Shown here piece after piece: positions 1 to 8,827 of a DNA stretch of 64,000 bases. The DNA lies in the NCBI RefSeq assembly GCF_000374165.1, contig NZ_KB893715.1, positions 66,679-130,678 on the forward strand, given 5' to 3'. The DNA is from Parafrankia elaeagni. GTDB taxonomy: Bacteria > Actinomycetota > Actinomycetes > Frankiales > Frankiaceae. The position numbers were made by a program, and so were the translations under genes. Position 1 is the first letter of the stretch. Each line of letters opens with the position of its first letter. The notes under the pieces are model-generated. The model was not told where the DNA came from. It saw only the letters and a program-made list of their open reading frames with translations, and did not search any database.

Positions 1-2
1 GG

Positions 3-755
3 CTCCAGGAGTGGTTGCGGCCCTTCGGTTCGGTCACGGCGGTGCACTGGCTGGGACAGGTGGCGCAGCGGTACTTCCACCTGTACGGCGCCACCCGCGA
101 GCAGGTGGGCGGGCTCGCGGTGTCCTCCCGGCGGCATGCCGGTCGCAACCCGGACGCGGTCTACCGGACGCCCATCACCATCCAGGACTACCTGGACGCC
201 CGGATGATCTCGGACCCACTCTGCCTGTTCGACTGCGACGTGCCGGCCGACGGCTCGGTCGCGATCGTGGTCTCGGCCGCGGACACCGCGGCGGACCTGC
301 GTTCGCCGGTCCGGATCGCGGCCCTGGGCAGCGCGCTGTCGACCCGTCCCTTCTGGGACCAGTGGTCCCATCCGCTGGACTTCCCGTCAGCGGACGCCGC
401 CCGCCAGATGTGGACGCGTACGGATCTGCGTCCGTCCGACGTGGACGTCGCCCAACTCTATGACGGGTTCTCCATCCTGACGCTGATCTGGCTGGAAGCC
501 CTCGGTTTCTGCGGCCGCGGGGAGGCCGCGCAGTTCGTCGCCGGGAGCAGCCGCATCGATCTCGATGGTGAGCTGCCCCTGAACACCGGCGGGGGCCAGA
601 TGTCCGGCGGCCGGGTGCACGGCTACAGCCTGCTCTACGAGGCCGCGGTCCAGCTGCAGGGGCGGGCGGGCGAGCGCCAGGTGGCGGGGGCCGAGGTGGC
701 GGTGGTGGGGGCCGGTGGCGGACCGCTGGGAGGCTGTTTCCTGCTCACCGCCTGA
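3..755 (+). CDS. Thiolase-like lipid-transfer protein, C-terminal part (5' end outside window)
   Basis: The reading frame is open from the window edge (L-Q-E-W-L-R-P-F...) and stops at 755, so only the last 250 residues are present. The sequence resembles the C-terminal half of the SCP2/sterol-carrier-type thiolases that actinobacteria use in steroid and fatty-acid side-chain degradation. Visible family features are VAQRYFHLYG and the late motifs DVAQLYDGFS and LNTGGGQMSGGRVHG. The canonical Cys near the N-terminus cannot be judged because that part is missing. Such proteins often act with a DUF35 partner as acyl-CoA lyases or thiolases. The family call is firm; the substrate is not known. 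Confidence 0.8.
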   Translation, partial: LQEWLRPFGSVTAVHWLGQVAQRYFHLYGATREQVGGLAVSSRRHAGRNPDAVYRTPITIQDYLDARMISDPLCLFDCDVPADGSVAIVVSAADTAADLRSPVRIAALGSALSTRPFWDQWSHPLDFPSADAARQMWTRTDLRPSDVDVAQLYDGFSILTLIWLEALGFCGRGEAAQFVAGSSRIDLDGELPLNTGGGQMSGGRVHGYSLLYEAAVQLQGRAGERQVAGAEVAVVGAGGGPLGGCFLLTA

Positions 756-1007
756 TTCCACGGCTACCGCGTCCCACGGCTACCGCGCCGGGACGCCGTA
801 CTTCGTCGGCCCGTGTTTCCCTCTCGTGGAGGAGGCATGGGCCTCGACGTCGTTGCCGGGAGCCGTGTGCCCGTACCCGACTGCCGACCACACGCCGTGA
901 CTTTTTCGGCACGTCCACGGAGACTCTCGACGACGTCTTCCATTGCACTAATGAAACGAAGTATGTTCCCGCTGTCTCAGTTGTCTTGTTCACATAAGGG
1001 GGTAGTG

Positions 1008-2258
1008 GTGGCTGTCCGCAAGGGGGCAACCCGTTTAGTTTCACTGAGTCTGGGACTCACGCTTGCCGCGTCCTTAGGCCTGGCGGCATGTGGCAGTGAC
1101 GACGACTCGTCGGACGCCTCGTCCGGCGGTGCCACAGCGGTCGGTCCGGAGCCGACCGGGCCGCCGATCAAATTCATGATCATCTCGCAGTTGACGGCGG
1201 CGAACCAGGCCGATACCACGATGTCCGTGGCGGCGGCGGAGGCCGCGGCGGCTTCGATCAATGCCAGGGGTGGCGTCAACGGCAGCCCGATCCGCATCGA
1301 AGCCTGTGACGACAAGTTCAACCCGAACACCGCCACGGCCTGTGCCCGTCAGGCTGTGACCGATGACGTCGTCGCGGTGGTCGGTGGAATCAGCGGCCAG
1401 GGCGACGCGACGAACCCGATCCTGGAGGAGGCCAACATCCCGGCGGTCGGCAACTACGCCATCTCGCCGTCCGACTTCTCCAGCGAGATCGCCTTCCCGC
1501 TGATGGCGGGTGCCCCCACGGCGATCGCGGGAGCGGCGCGCGCACTGGCGCAGGCCGGTGCGGAGAAGGTCAGCATCGTCTACACCGATATCTCGCAGGG
1601 CGCCGCGTCCACGGCGTTCGTCGAGGTCGGCCTCAGGGGCACCGGCGCGGAACTCGGTGCCAAGGTTCCGGTCCCGCTGGGCTCCACCGACGTGGCTCCG
1701 CTCGCCGCGGCGGCGGCTCGGGACTCCGACGGCATCGTGATCGCTCTGCAGCCCTCGGAAACGATCAAGTTCATTCAGACGGCCCGCCAGGCCGGCATCG
1801 ACCTGCCGTTCGCGACGCCCTCCATCGACGCGGACCTGGTGGAGAAGCTGGGTGCGGCCGCGGAGGGACTGACGGTCGCCAGCCTGTACGCGCCGCTCAC
1901 CTCGGACGTTCCCGGCATGAAGGCCTTCAAGGCGGACATGGAGCAGTTCGCGCCGGACGCCAAGCTCAGCGACTGGTCGGTAGGCGCCTGGCTCGCGGTG
2001 CAGACGGTGGCCAAGGTCATCGAGGAGGGGCAGTTGTCCGAGATCGACGGGCCCAGCCTGCTCGCCGAACTGGGCACAATCAAAAATCTGGACATGCAGG
2101 GAATCCTCCCGCCGTACTCCACGGACAAGCCGGCCAGCCTCCCCGGGCTCAGCCGGTTGTTCAACCAGAGCATCCAGTTCGGAAAGGTCGAGGACGGCGA
2201 GATCGTCCCGACGGACGGCAAGTGGGTGACCCCGCTGATCCCGGCGACTGGCGGCTGA
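1008..2258 (+). CDS. Branched-chain-amino-acid-type ABC transporter substrate-binding lipoprotein
   Basis: The protein has 416 residues from GTG 1008; an adjacent in-frame GTG at 1005 is equally possible. An AAGGGGG ribosome-binding site lies just upstream. A lysine/arginine n-region (VRKGATR), a hydrophobic stretch and a lipobox LAAC with Cys at about residue 28 mark a secreted lipoprotein. The mature part is a type I periplasmic-binding fold (Peripla_BP_6 / LivJ-like), with GGVNGSPIRI and AVVGGISGQGDATNP typical of the ligand-cleft loops. No permease or ATPase genes lie beside it. A strong hairpin follows the stop. In this type of actinomycete such orphan binding proteins often serve aromatic or acyl substrates; the ligand here is unknown. 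Confidence 0.88.
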   Translation: MAVRKGATRLVSLSLGLTLAASLGLAACGSDDDSSDASSGGATAVGPEPTGPPIKFMIISQLTAANQADTTMSVAAAEAAAASINARGGVNGSPIRIEACDDKFNPNTATACARQAVTDDVVAVVGGISGQGDATNPILEEANIPAVGNYAISPSDFSSEIAFPLMAGAPTAIAGAARALAQAGAEKVSIVYTDISQGAASTAFVEVGLRGTGAELGAKVPVPLGSTDVAPLAAAAARDSDGIVIALQPSETIKFIQTARQAGIDLPFATPSIDADLVEKLGAAAEGLTVASLYAPLTSDVPGMKAFKADMEQFAPDAKLSDWSVGAWLAVQTVAKVIEEGQLSEIDGPSLLAELGTIKNLDMQGILPPYSTDKPASLPGLSRLFNQSIQFGKVEDGEIVPTDGKWVTPLIPATGG

Positions 2259-2279
2259 CACCTGGCCTCGCACGTCGCG

Positions 2280-2317
2280 GGCCGGTCCTCCTCGGGAAGC
2301 ACCGAGGAGGACCGGCC
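2280..2317 (+). terminator. Perfect 16-bp hairpin after the binding-protein gene
   Basis: Arms 2280-2295 and 2302-2317 are perfectly complementary with a 6-nt loop. There is no U-tract, as is common for actinobacterial terminators. It lies between the convergent binding-protein and oxygenase genes and could serve both. Confidence 0.75.
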
Positions 2318-2403
2318 TGTCTGCGACTGATGTAAGGCCGACTGATTTTCAGGTCGACCAGCGTCGGCTCGCGCGAGGTCAGCTCCAGCGGCTCGACGGG
2401 TAC

Positions 2404-3516
2404 CTACGGCCGGTCCAGTCCGAGTTCGGCCGTCACGTCGCGGCCCGGGTCGCCGTCGGCCAGATAGCTGGTGTCGCCCCGGATCTGCCGCTCGACCAGA
2501 GCGAGGAAGAGCCTGCGGTAGCGCAGGCCAGCGGTGTCGAACCGGGAGTTCAGGTCCTTCTCACCGTCAGGGCGCAGGTAGAGGGAGTTCTGCGGTTTCA
2601 GCGCCCAGTTGTCCTGGCGCCCGACGAGATGGGCGGACAGCGGCATCATCGCCCGGGCCCAGGCCGGACCGCGCTGGGGGTTGAAGGAGACCGTGGTGCG
2701 ACAGCGGTTCGTGCTCTCGGGGTTGGCGGGGTGGACCATCCGGACCGACATCCCCGGCCGGAAATCGCCGTGGAGCAGGCAGACCCCGCTGCGGACGTAC
2801 ACCAGCGTCACTGCCCTGAAGTCCTGGAACTCGGACTTGGCGAGCTGACGCTGCGCCTTCGGCGTCCGGCGCCCGGTCGCGGTGCGCGTCATCGTCACCG
2901 TCTCCGAGGTCGATGTCACCTCCACGACGTCGTCATCGGAGAGGGCGTCGCCGGTCAGCGACGAATGCAGGTAGTCGGCGTGGGTCAGGTCGAGAAGGTT
3001 TTCGCAGACCAGCTCGTAGCTGCAGTCGAAGACCACGTTGGCGAGCTGGTGACGACGCAGGCCGCGGTCCTCGGGGAGGAACGGGATTGCGGGGATCAGA
3101 TCGGGGGAAGCGTTCGCCGGATCCCCGTACCAGACCCAGACATACCCATATCGTTCGACGCTCGGGTAGAACCCGCTGCCGCCGGTGAAAGAGCTCGCCC
3201 GCCTCCGGCCCCGCTCCCGATCGGCGGGCGAGTCCTCGCTGGCGACCAGCGAACCCTCCGAACGCCACAGGTGGACGGGCAGCCCGTGGATGGCGCGGCG
3301 CAGTCCCCGCCGGCCGACGAGGCTGGTGTGCGCAACGGGAAACCAGGTGTCGCGCAGGCCGAACGACCCGGGCCGGAAGTCCGTGGTGATCGAGGTCGAA
3401 CGGCGTCGGGTCCGCTCGTCCGGTGCGTTGTCGCCGAGCGGGTCGTCGGTCTGCGGCCCACGGTCACCGGATACGTGCGGAACCTCAGTCGAGACAGCGC
3501 TGTAACCGGTGCTCAT
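2404..3516 (-). CDS. Rieske-oxygenase catalytic subunit lacking the Rieske cluster ligands
   Basis: This 370-residue protein has the overall order of a vanillate/ketosteroid-type Rieske non-heme iron oxygenase, but the cluster-binding part is gone. After VHLWRSEGSLVASED (residues 81-95), where CxH and CxxH should follow, there is a short Arg/Ser-rich linker, and the sequence resumes at YPSVERYGYVWVWYGDP. The catalytic domain looks intact: NLLDLTHADYLH supplies Asp176, His179 and His184, and Asp327 in RFDTAGLRYRR is the likely third iron ligand. ATG 3516 has an AGGAG site. It starts 18 bp after the stop of the upstream gene, which has the opposite loss, so the two probably work as one hetero-oligomeric oxygenase. 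The substrate is unknown. Confidence 0.82.
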   Translation of the reverse strand: MSTGYSAVSTEVPHVSGDRGPQTDDPLGDNAPDERTRRRSTSITTDFRPGSFGLRDTWFPVAHTSLVGRRGLRRAIHGLPVHLWRSEGSLVASEDSPADRERGRRRASSFTGGSGFYPSVERYGYVWVWYGDPANASPDLIPAIPFLPEDRGLRRHQLANVVFDCSYELVCENLLDLTHADYLHSSLTGDALSDDDVVEVTSTSETVTMTRTATGRRTPKAQRQLAKSEFQDFRAVTLVYVRSGVCLLHGDFRPGMSVRMVHPANPESTNRCRTTVSFNPQRGPAWARAMMPLSAHLVGRQDNWALKPQNSLYLRPDGEKDLNSRFDTAGLRYRRLFLALVERQIRGDTSYLADGDPGRDVTAELGLDRP

Positions 3517-3534
3517 GACTTCTCCTGTTCGTCA

Positions 3535-4644
3535 TCACGCGCTTGTTGTCGTTGTCGTGGGCTCCGGGTGGATGAGGTCGACGGCGGGATCCGCGACGGT
3601 GGCCGAGCGGTCAGCCGCCTGCTCCAGTCGGCGCGCCGCGCGGGTGCTCCGGGTCAGCGCGACGCGGGCCGCGACCAGGGCCGCGACCCCGCCTGGGCCC
3701 GCCACTGTGAGATGCCAGCGAACGACGGTCCGGTAGCCACCGGTCGGCGTCAGCCCCAGCGCGACACGGGCCTGGTGCAGCGCGGGAGTGGTGTCGCTCT
3801 CCACGAGGAGGAGGGAACCGCCGGAGGCGATGGTGACCGTGCTTGCCCGGGAACCGCGTAGCGCCCGATCGTAGGTCGCGATCCTGCGGACCGCGAAGGT
3901 CAGTCGCTCCCGGCGAACTGAGACGGCGGCGCCGTCAGGCTTCTGGTCGAGAACCCACGGGGCCGCGATCTCGTCTCCGGAGCCGAACAACCATCCCAGG
4001 CCGAGCGCCGCACCGGGGTTGACCAGCAGCGCGTCGGCGACCTGCCGATGGGGGGCGCGGACCTCGACGGTGCCGGCGAGTGTCCGTGGGCAGCCGGCGG
4101 GGGATCCGTCACGCTCCGCCGCCGCTCGGCTGGGCGCGCCACCGTCGAGCCAGCCGGGTGCGGGCGGCGCGGTCGCCGTCCCCCCGGTCCAGGCGAGGGC
4201 GAAGGGGCCCGTCTCGACGACGGGGAAGGCTGCGACGGCGATGCGGCTCGAAGGCTTCTCGCCCGGACGGAAATTGGGGATCAACGCGCACTGCCCGGAG
4301 CGGCCGTCAAAGGCCCAGCCGTGGTAGCCGCACTGCAGCAGTCCCTGTTCGTTGACCCTGCCCAGGGACAGCGGCAGCCGGCGATGCGGGCAGCGGTCGG
4401 CGAGCGCACACACGATGCCGGCATGGTCGCGGTAGACGGCCAGGGACCGTGCGCCCAGGAGCACCGGGACGGGACTGGTGGTGATCTCAGCCCGATGGCC
4501 GAGCGGCCACCAGGCATCGGCGAGAGCGAAAGACTGGCGGGCCGGGGGGGTTCGGGCGGCCGGCGCGCCGGGGGTGCCGGGAGACTCCCCGTGCGGTTTC
4601 TCGCCAGGAGCGACCTGGGCCGTTTGGGCAGGGCTGCTCGGCAT
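3535..4644 (-). CDS. Rieske-domain oxygenase subunit with degenerate catalytic domain
   Basis: This protein has 369 residues and starts at ATG 4644 with a GAGG site. The N-terminal half holds an intact Rieske [2Fe-2S] motif, with Cys85 and His87 in [11 protein letters not shown] and Cys105 and His108 in [10 protein letters not shown]. In the C-terminal half the usual NxxDxxHxxxxH iron motif is absent; the equivalent stretch reads [14 protein letters not shown]. The rest retains a START-like length. It is the first gene of a two-gene operon with the Rieske-less partner at 2404-3516. The simplest reading is that it passes electrons to the mononuclear iron of that partner. No reductase gene is adjacent. 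Confidence 0.82.
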   Translation of the reverse strand: MPSSPAQTAQVAPGEKPHGESPGTPGAPAARTPPARQSFALADAWWPLGHRAEITTSPVPVLLGARSLAVYRDHAGIVCALADRCPHRRLPLSLGRVNEQGLLQCGYHGWAFDGRSGQCALIPNFRPGEKPSSRIAVAAFPVVETGPFALAWTGGTATAPPAPGWLDGGAPSRAAAERDGSPAGCPRTLAGTVEVRAPHRQVADALLVNPGAALGLGWLFGSGDEIAAPWVLDQKPDGAAVSVRRERLTFAVRRIATYDRALRGSRASTVTIASGGSLLLVESDTTPALHQARVALGLTPTGGYRTVVRWHLTVAGPGGVAALVAARVALTRSTRAARRLEQAADRSATVADPAVDLIHPEPTTTTTSA

Positions 4645-4679
4645 GCCTACCTCGATTCTGCGTCACGACGCGTCACACG

Positions 4680-4720
4680 GATCTACATTTTAGGCGGAAT
4701 CTGTCTCCTATGTGTAGATC
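4680..4720. promoter_or_regulatory. Inverted repeat in the divergent oxygenase/ALDH promoter region
   Basis: GATCTACA (4680-4687) and TGTAGATC (4713-4720) form perfect 8-bp arms separated by 25 bp, starting 36 bp upstream of the Rieske operon start codon. It may be an operator for the oxygenase operon. Function is inferred from position only. Confidence 0.4.
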
Positions 4721-4844
4721 ATCTGTGGTGGGGTGGCGGTTCGGTGTTGTGTGCCTCGGGGTGCGGCCGACCTTGACCGTCGGGCTCGCCCGACCTAGCC
4801 TGAGTGCAGGTGTAACTATCTATGTTCAATATGTCTTAAGCTCA

Positions 4845-4892
4845 TGGCGTCTCACGTTCGTGGCGTCTCACGTTCGTGGCGCCTCACGTTCA
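4845..4892 (+). repeat. Three tandem 16-bp repeats upstream of the aldehyde dehydrogenase
   Basis: The unit TGGCGTCTCACGTTCG occurs twice exactly and a third time with two changes (4877-4892). The array ends 84 bp before the dehydrogenase start codon. Such iterons upstream of a gene can be regulator-binding sites. Confidence 0.7.
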
Positions 4893-4976
4893 GGTGTCCT
4901 GTTGTCATGTGTCGTGGGTCCGGGCGTCTTGTGCCTGGGTGGGCGTGATGAATCCGCTTCCCCGAGAGGAGCTCGC

Positions 4977-6452
4977 GTGGAGCACCAGCTGTACATTGAT
5001 GGACGGTGGGTGCCAGCTACTGGCGGCAGAACGCTGCCGGTCGTCAATCCCGCAACGGAGCAGGTGATCGCCGAGGTCGCCAACGCCGGGGCCGCGGACG
5101 TCGACCGGGCCGTGGCGGCCGCGCGCCAGGCCTTCGACACCGGCCCATGGGGAAGGACGACACCGGCCGAGCGGGCCGTGGTGCTCCGCCGCTTCCGCGA
5201 CCGGCTCGTCGAACGCAAGCAGGAGATCACCGACCTCGTCATCGCCGAGGTCGGCACGCCCGTCTTCCTGGCCAACGGTCTCCAGGTGCAGGCGGCGCTC
5301 GAGCATCTGTCCGACATGGTCGACCGGGTGCTCACCACCTACTCCTTCAGCCGGCCGCTGCCGCCGTCAGTGGGTGCCCCGGGCCGAGCGAGCCTCGGTC
5401 AGGGCGTCGTGGTGCAGGAGCCGGCCGGGGTCGTCGCCGCGCTGACCCCGTTCAACTACCCGTTCCTGGTCGCCATCTCGAAGCTCGGCCCCTCCCTCGC
5501 GGCCGGCTGCACGGTGGTCCTCAAGCCGGCGCCGACCACACCGTTGACCGCGCTGCTGCTCGCCGAGGTTGCCGCGGAGGTGGGATTCCCCCCCGGGGTG
5601 CTCAACATCCTCCCCTCGGACGACACCGACGCGGGCCAGCGGCTGTCCTCCCATCCCGGGGTGGACGTCGTCACCTTCACCGGCTCGGTTCCGGTCGGGG
5701 GTGCGATCCTCGGCCAGGCCGCGCCGACCATCAAGAGGGTGGTCCTCGAACTGGGCGGCAAGAACGCCGACATCGTCCTGGACGATGCCGATGTCGAGCG
5801 GGCCGTCGAGCACTTTGCCTACAGTTTCGTCCGTAACAGCGGCCAGGGCTGTGGCTGCATGAGCCGCCTGGTGATCCACGAGAGCCTGCACGACGAGGCG
5901 GTGGAGCGGCTGACGGCGCTGGTCTCGTCGTTCAAGGTGGGGGATCCGCGTGATGCCGCGACGGACCTGGGCCCGATGATCAGCGAGGCGCAGCGGGCCC
6001 GCGTCGAAGAGTACGTCCGGATCGGGGTGTCCGAGGGCGCGAATCTGGTTCATGGCGGAGGACGTCCCGCTGACCTTGATGTCGGCTACTACGTCAACCC
6101 GGCGATCTTCACCGAGGTGAAGAGGACCATGCGGATCGCCCGTGAGGAGATCTTCGGGCCCGTCGCCGTGGTCATCCCGGTCGGGGACGACGACGAGGCC
6201 GTCGCGGTCGCCAACGACACCGACTTCGGGCTCAACGGTGCGCTGTGGAGTGGAGACCCCGCGCGCGGATTTGCTGTCGCCAGGCGGGTCCGAACCGGGC
6301 AGATCGCGCTCAACGGCGGTGGTGGCGGTATCAGCCCCCAGGCTCCGTACGGCGGGTACAAGCTCAGCGGCATCGGCCGGGAGTTCGGCGAGGCCGGGCT
6401 GGCCGAGTACCTGGAGACGAAGGCCATCCTGTGGGGCGTGGCGGCCGGCTGA
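4977..6452 (+). CDS. NAD(P)-dependent aldehyde dehydrogenase
   Basis: The protein has 491 residues from GTG 4977, preceded by AGAGGAG. It is a full-length member of the aldehyde dehydrogenase superfamily: a cofactor-binding loop around FTGSVPVGGAI, the general-base Glu in VVLELGGKNAD, and the nucleophile in NSGQGCGCMSR, where the first Cys after GQG is the catalytic thiol. It oxidises an aldehyde to the acid. It lies divergent to the Rieske oxygenase operon across about 330 bp of repeat-rich DNA, so a shared aromatic or terpenoid catabolic role is possible. A perfect 17-bp hairpin follows the stop. Confidence 0.9.
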   Translation: MEHQLYIDGRWVPATGGRTLPVVNPATEQVIAEVANAGAADVDRAVAAARQAFDTGPWGRTTPAERAVVLRRFRDRLVERKQEITDLVIAEVGTPVFLANGLQVQAALEHLSDMVDRVLTTYSFSRPLPPSVGAPGRASLGQGVVVQEPAGVVAALTPFNYPFLVAISKLGPSLAAGCTVVLKPAPTTPLTALLLAEVAAEVGFPPGVLNILPSDDTDAGQRLSSHPGVDVVTFTGSVPVGGAILGQAAPTIKRVVLELGGKNADIVLDDADVERAVEHFAYSFVRNSGQGCGCMSRLVIHESLHDEAVERLTALVSSFKVGDPRDAATDLGPMISEAQRARVEEYVRIGVSEGANLVHGGGRPADLDVGYYVNPAIFTEVKRTMRIAREEIFGPVAVVIPVGDDDEAVAVANDTDFGLNGALWSGDPARGFAVARRVRTGQIALNGGGGGISPQAPYGGYKLSGIGREFGEAGLAEYLETKAILWGVAAG

Positions 6453-6468
6453 GGTGAACCGGGCCGGC

Positions 6469-6506
6469 ACGAGGGCCCCGAGCCGGCATCGGCTCGGGGC
6501 CCTCGT
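6469..6506 (+). terminator. Perfect 17-bp hairpin between convergent genes
   Basis: Arms 6469-6485 and 6490-6506 pair perfectly around a GCAT loop. It lies just after the aldehyde dehydrogenase and just before the 3' end of the convergent CoA-transferase gene, so it is a likely bidirectional terminator. Confidence 0.8.
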
Positions 6507-6550
6507 CGTCCTTCGGTCGCGCGGGTGCCGGCGGCTCTCGTGTCGAGGCC

Positions 6551-7768
6551 TCAGAGAATGGCGCCTGACTCCTTGTGGGCGATGATGTCCTCCCAGGACA
6601 GGCCCAGCTCCAGCAGAAGCTCCTCGGTGTGCTGACCGTGGGCGGGCGCGGCTGGTGTATCGGGCGGGGTCTCGTCGAACTGGACGGGGTTGGCGGCGAC
6701 CGCCAGCGGCTGACCGCTGGTGGTCTCGAGGGTGCGAATCAGCCCGTTGGCGATGACAGCCGGGTCCTGGTGCACCTCGGCCGGGGTCTGCAGCGGAGCC
6801 CAGACGCCTTCGAAGCCGACGAAAGCATTCTTCCACTCCGCGAGCGTCTTCGACTCGAAGATCCCCTTGAGGGTCTGTGTGCATTCGCGAGAGTTGCGAC
6901 CGCGAGCTCCGTGGTCGACGAACCGGGGGTCCTCGACCAGCTCAGGATGACCGAGCCGGGTGACGAGCTCCGCCCAGTACCGATCGGACTGGAGCAGGGT
7001 GAGGTTGAGGTGACGGCCATCGCTCGTGCGGTAGATGCCGACGGTCGGGTTCACCAGGTTCTCAGGGTCGTAGCGGAACACGTCCTGACCCTCGCGCAGC
7101 GGCGCGGAGGCGACATCGACCGAGAGGTTCCACAGCGCGACGCCCAGCAGCGAGACATCCACCACCGAGGGCACCCCGGTCTTCTGCCGCCGGTACAGCG
7201 CCGCCGTGATGCCGCCGGCGATCGACAGCCCGCCCGTCACGTCCCCGAACGCGGAACGCATCCGGGTGGGATGGGTCTGCTCCGGCGGGGACAGTGCGTA
7301 GCCGATACCGCCCCGTGCCCAGTAGGTGGCGGAGTCGAAGCCGCCCTGATCGACATCGGGGCCGCGCTGGCCGTGACCGGAACCGCGAACGTAGATGATG
7401 TCCGGATTGTGCTTGCGGATGTCCGCCAGCTCGATTCCTAGCTTGCGGCGGGCCTCCGGCAGAAAGTTGGTCACGAAGACGTCGGAGTTCTCCACGAGTT
7501 TGTAGAGCAGCGCGATTCCCTCGGGGTTCTTCAGGTCGATGCCGATGCTGCGCTTGCCCCGGTTCGGAACCTCGATCATGTAGTTGAGGCCGCCGGAGGC
7601 GGCCGGCATGAATCCGGAGTTGATGAGGCCCCGCTGGGGATCCCCGGACACCGGATGCTCCACCTTCACGACGTCGGCGCCCCACTCCGCGAGTATCGCT
7701 CCCGCCGCGGGGACGAACGTCCACATGGCGACCTCGAGTACCCGCACGCCCGCCAGCACGTCCGTCAT
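6551..7768 (-). CDS. CaiB/BaiF family (family III) acyl-CoA transferase
   Basis: The protein has 405 residues, the normal length for family III CoA-transferases, which move CoA between carboxylic acids through an aspartyl-CoA thioester. The N-terminus LAGVRVLEVAMWTFVPAAGAILAEWGADVVKVE is split here in description only: VRVLEVAMWT and LAEWGADVVKVEHP are the recognisable family blocks. The catalytic Asp is the one in VPSVVDVSLLG. RSAFGDVTGGLSIAGG is the conserved glycine loop. The gene is co-directional with the two SDR genes at 7852 and 8828 and probably forms a catabolic group with them. The acyl substrate cannot be read from sequence. Confidence 0.88.
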   Translation of the reverse strand: MTDVLAGVRVLEVAMWTFVPAAGAILAEWGADVVKVEHPVSGDPQRGLINSGFMPAASGGLNYMIEVPNRGKRSIGIDLKNPEGIALLYKLVENSDVFVTNFLPEARRKLGIELADIRKHNPDIIYVRGSGHGQRGPDVDQGGFDSATYWARGGIGYALSPPEQTHPTRMRSAFGDVTGGLSIAGGITAALYRRQKTGVPSVVDVSLLGVALWNLSVDVASAPLREGQDVFRYDPENLVNPTVGIYRTSDGRHLNLTLLQSDRYWAELVTRLGHPELVEDPRFVDHGARGRNSRECTQTLKGIFESKTLAEWKNAFVGFEGVWAPLQTPAEVHQDPAVIANGLIRTLETTSGQPLAVAANPVQFDETPPDTPAAPAHGQHTEELLLELGLSWEDIIAHKESGAIL

Positions 7769-7851
7769 CGACTACCTCCACAGTCATCGATTTCATCCGG
7801 CAGCCCGTAGGACGGTGCGGCCGAGGCCAGAGGATCGGTCAGGCGGTGCGC

Positions 7852-8604
7852 TCAGCTGAACGCCCGGACCGAAAGTTCGCTGATCACCGACCCGTGCGCC
7901 TGCCTGAGGGTGACCAGGACGGCCTCGGCCACCCGCTCCGGTGGCTGGGCCACGGCGCCCGAGACCCGGGCTTTGAACCCGCCGGCCTCCCAGGCGGCCA
8001 ACGCTTCGGCCAGCATCGCCTCGTCCCAGCTGTCCTTGAAGGTGGTCACGGTCTGGCCTATGCGCAGCAATGTGACGCGGATGCCGTCGGCACGCAGCTC
8101 ATGAGTCAACCCGTAGGTGATTGTCTCGAGCGCCGCCTTCGTCGCGGCGTACACCACCAGGTAGGGGAACGGGTCGGTGACCGACTCCGAGGAGATGTTG
8201 ATGATCTGCGGCCGGGGCGATCGTCGCAGCAGCGGAACCGCGGCCCGCACGGTGTACATCGGGCCGAGCAGGTTGGTGCCCACCTCTTGGCGCAGCTCGT
8301 CATCGCTGGCCTGTTCGATCCGGTGGGGCCGCGCGGACGCGGCGTTGTTGATCAGCACGTCGAGCGCGCCGAACCGGTCGGCCACCTGCGCGAACGCGGC
8401 CCGCACATCATCGGGATCGCACAGGTCGGCGGGCAGCGGGAGAGCGGCTTCGCCCAGCTCTCCGGCGGCGGCGTCCAGGCTGGCTCCCGGGCGGGCGAGG
8501 AGTCCGACGCGGTAGCCGTCTGCGGCGAGTGCCCGGGAGATCGCGAGACCGGTACCTCGGGAGGCCCCGGTGACCACGGCGACCGGGCGACGCTCGGGGC
8601 TCAT
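7852..8604 (-). CDS. SDR family oxidoreductase
   Basis: This is a classical short-chain dehydrogenase of 250 residues starting at ATG 8604. The dinucleotide-binding loop is VTGASRGTGLA, the structural NNA motif is present (LINNAASARP), and the catalytic residues are the Ser in INISSES and the Tyr/Lys pair in VVYAATKAAL. It lies 83 bp upstream of the CoA-transferase gene and probably shares its transcript. The substrate is probably a hydroxyacyl or alicyclic alcohol/ketone, but this is only inferred from the neighbours. Confidence 0.88.
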   Translation of the reverse strand: MSPERRPVAVVTGASRGTGLAISRALAADGYRVGLLARPGASLDAAAGELGEAALPLPADLCDPDDVRAAFAQVADRFGALDVLINNAASARPHRIEQASDDELRQEVGTNLLGPMYTVRAAVPLLRRSPRPQIINISSESVTDPFPYLVVYAATKAALETITYGLTHELRADGIRVTLLRIGQTVTTFKDSWDEAMLAEALAAWEAGGFKARVSGAVAQPPERVAEAVLVTLRQAHGSVISELSVRAFS

Positions 8605-8827
8605 GCAACACCGTCCGCACCGTCGAGGCTGGGACGGTCGGCCCGGAGCATCTCGCGGGGTGTCCCGCAGGCATGTAACATATTGGGCATCGGATGTATA
8701 TTACGTATTGAGTTCTGAGGGCGTCAAGGACGCCGCCCGGATACTCCAGCGCCTCGTCCGGTGTGCGTCGGGGTCGGCAGACAGGGACGAGCTGATTCGT
8801 GCCCTTCCAGCTGGAGGGCGCGAGCGC

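Noticed and set aside
4710-4976. Upstream extension of the aldehyde dehydrogenase by 89 residues
   Set aside because: It would cross the tandem repeat array and lacks similarity, whereas GTG 4977 has an ideal ribosome-binding site and begins the conserved sequence.
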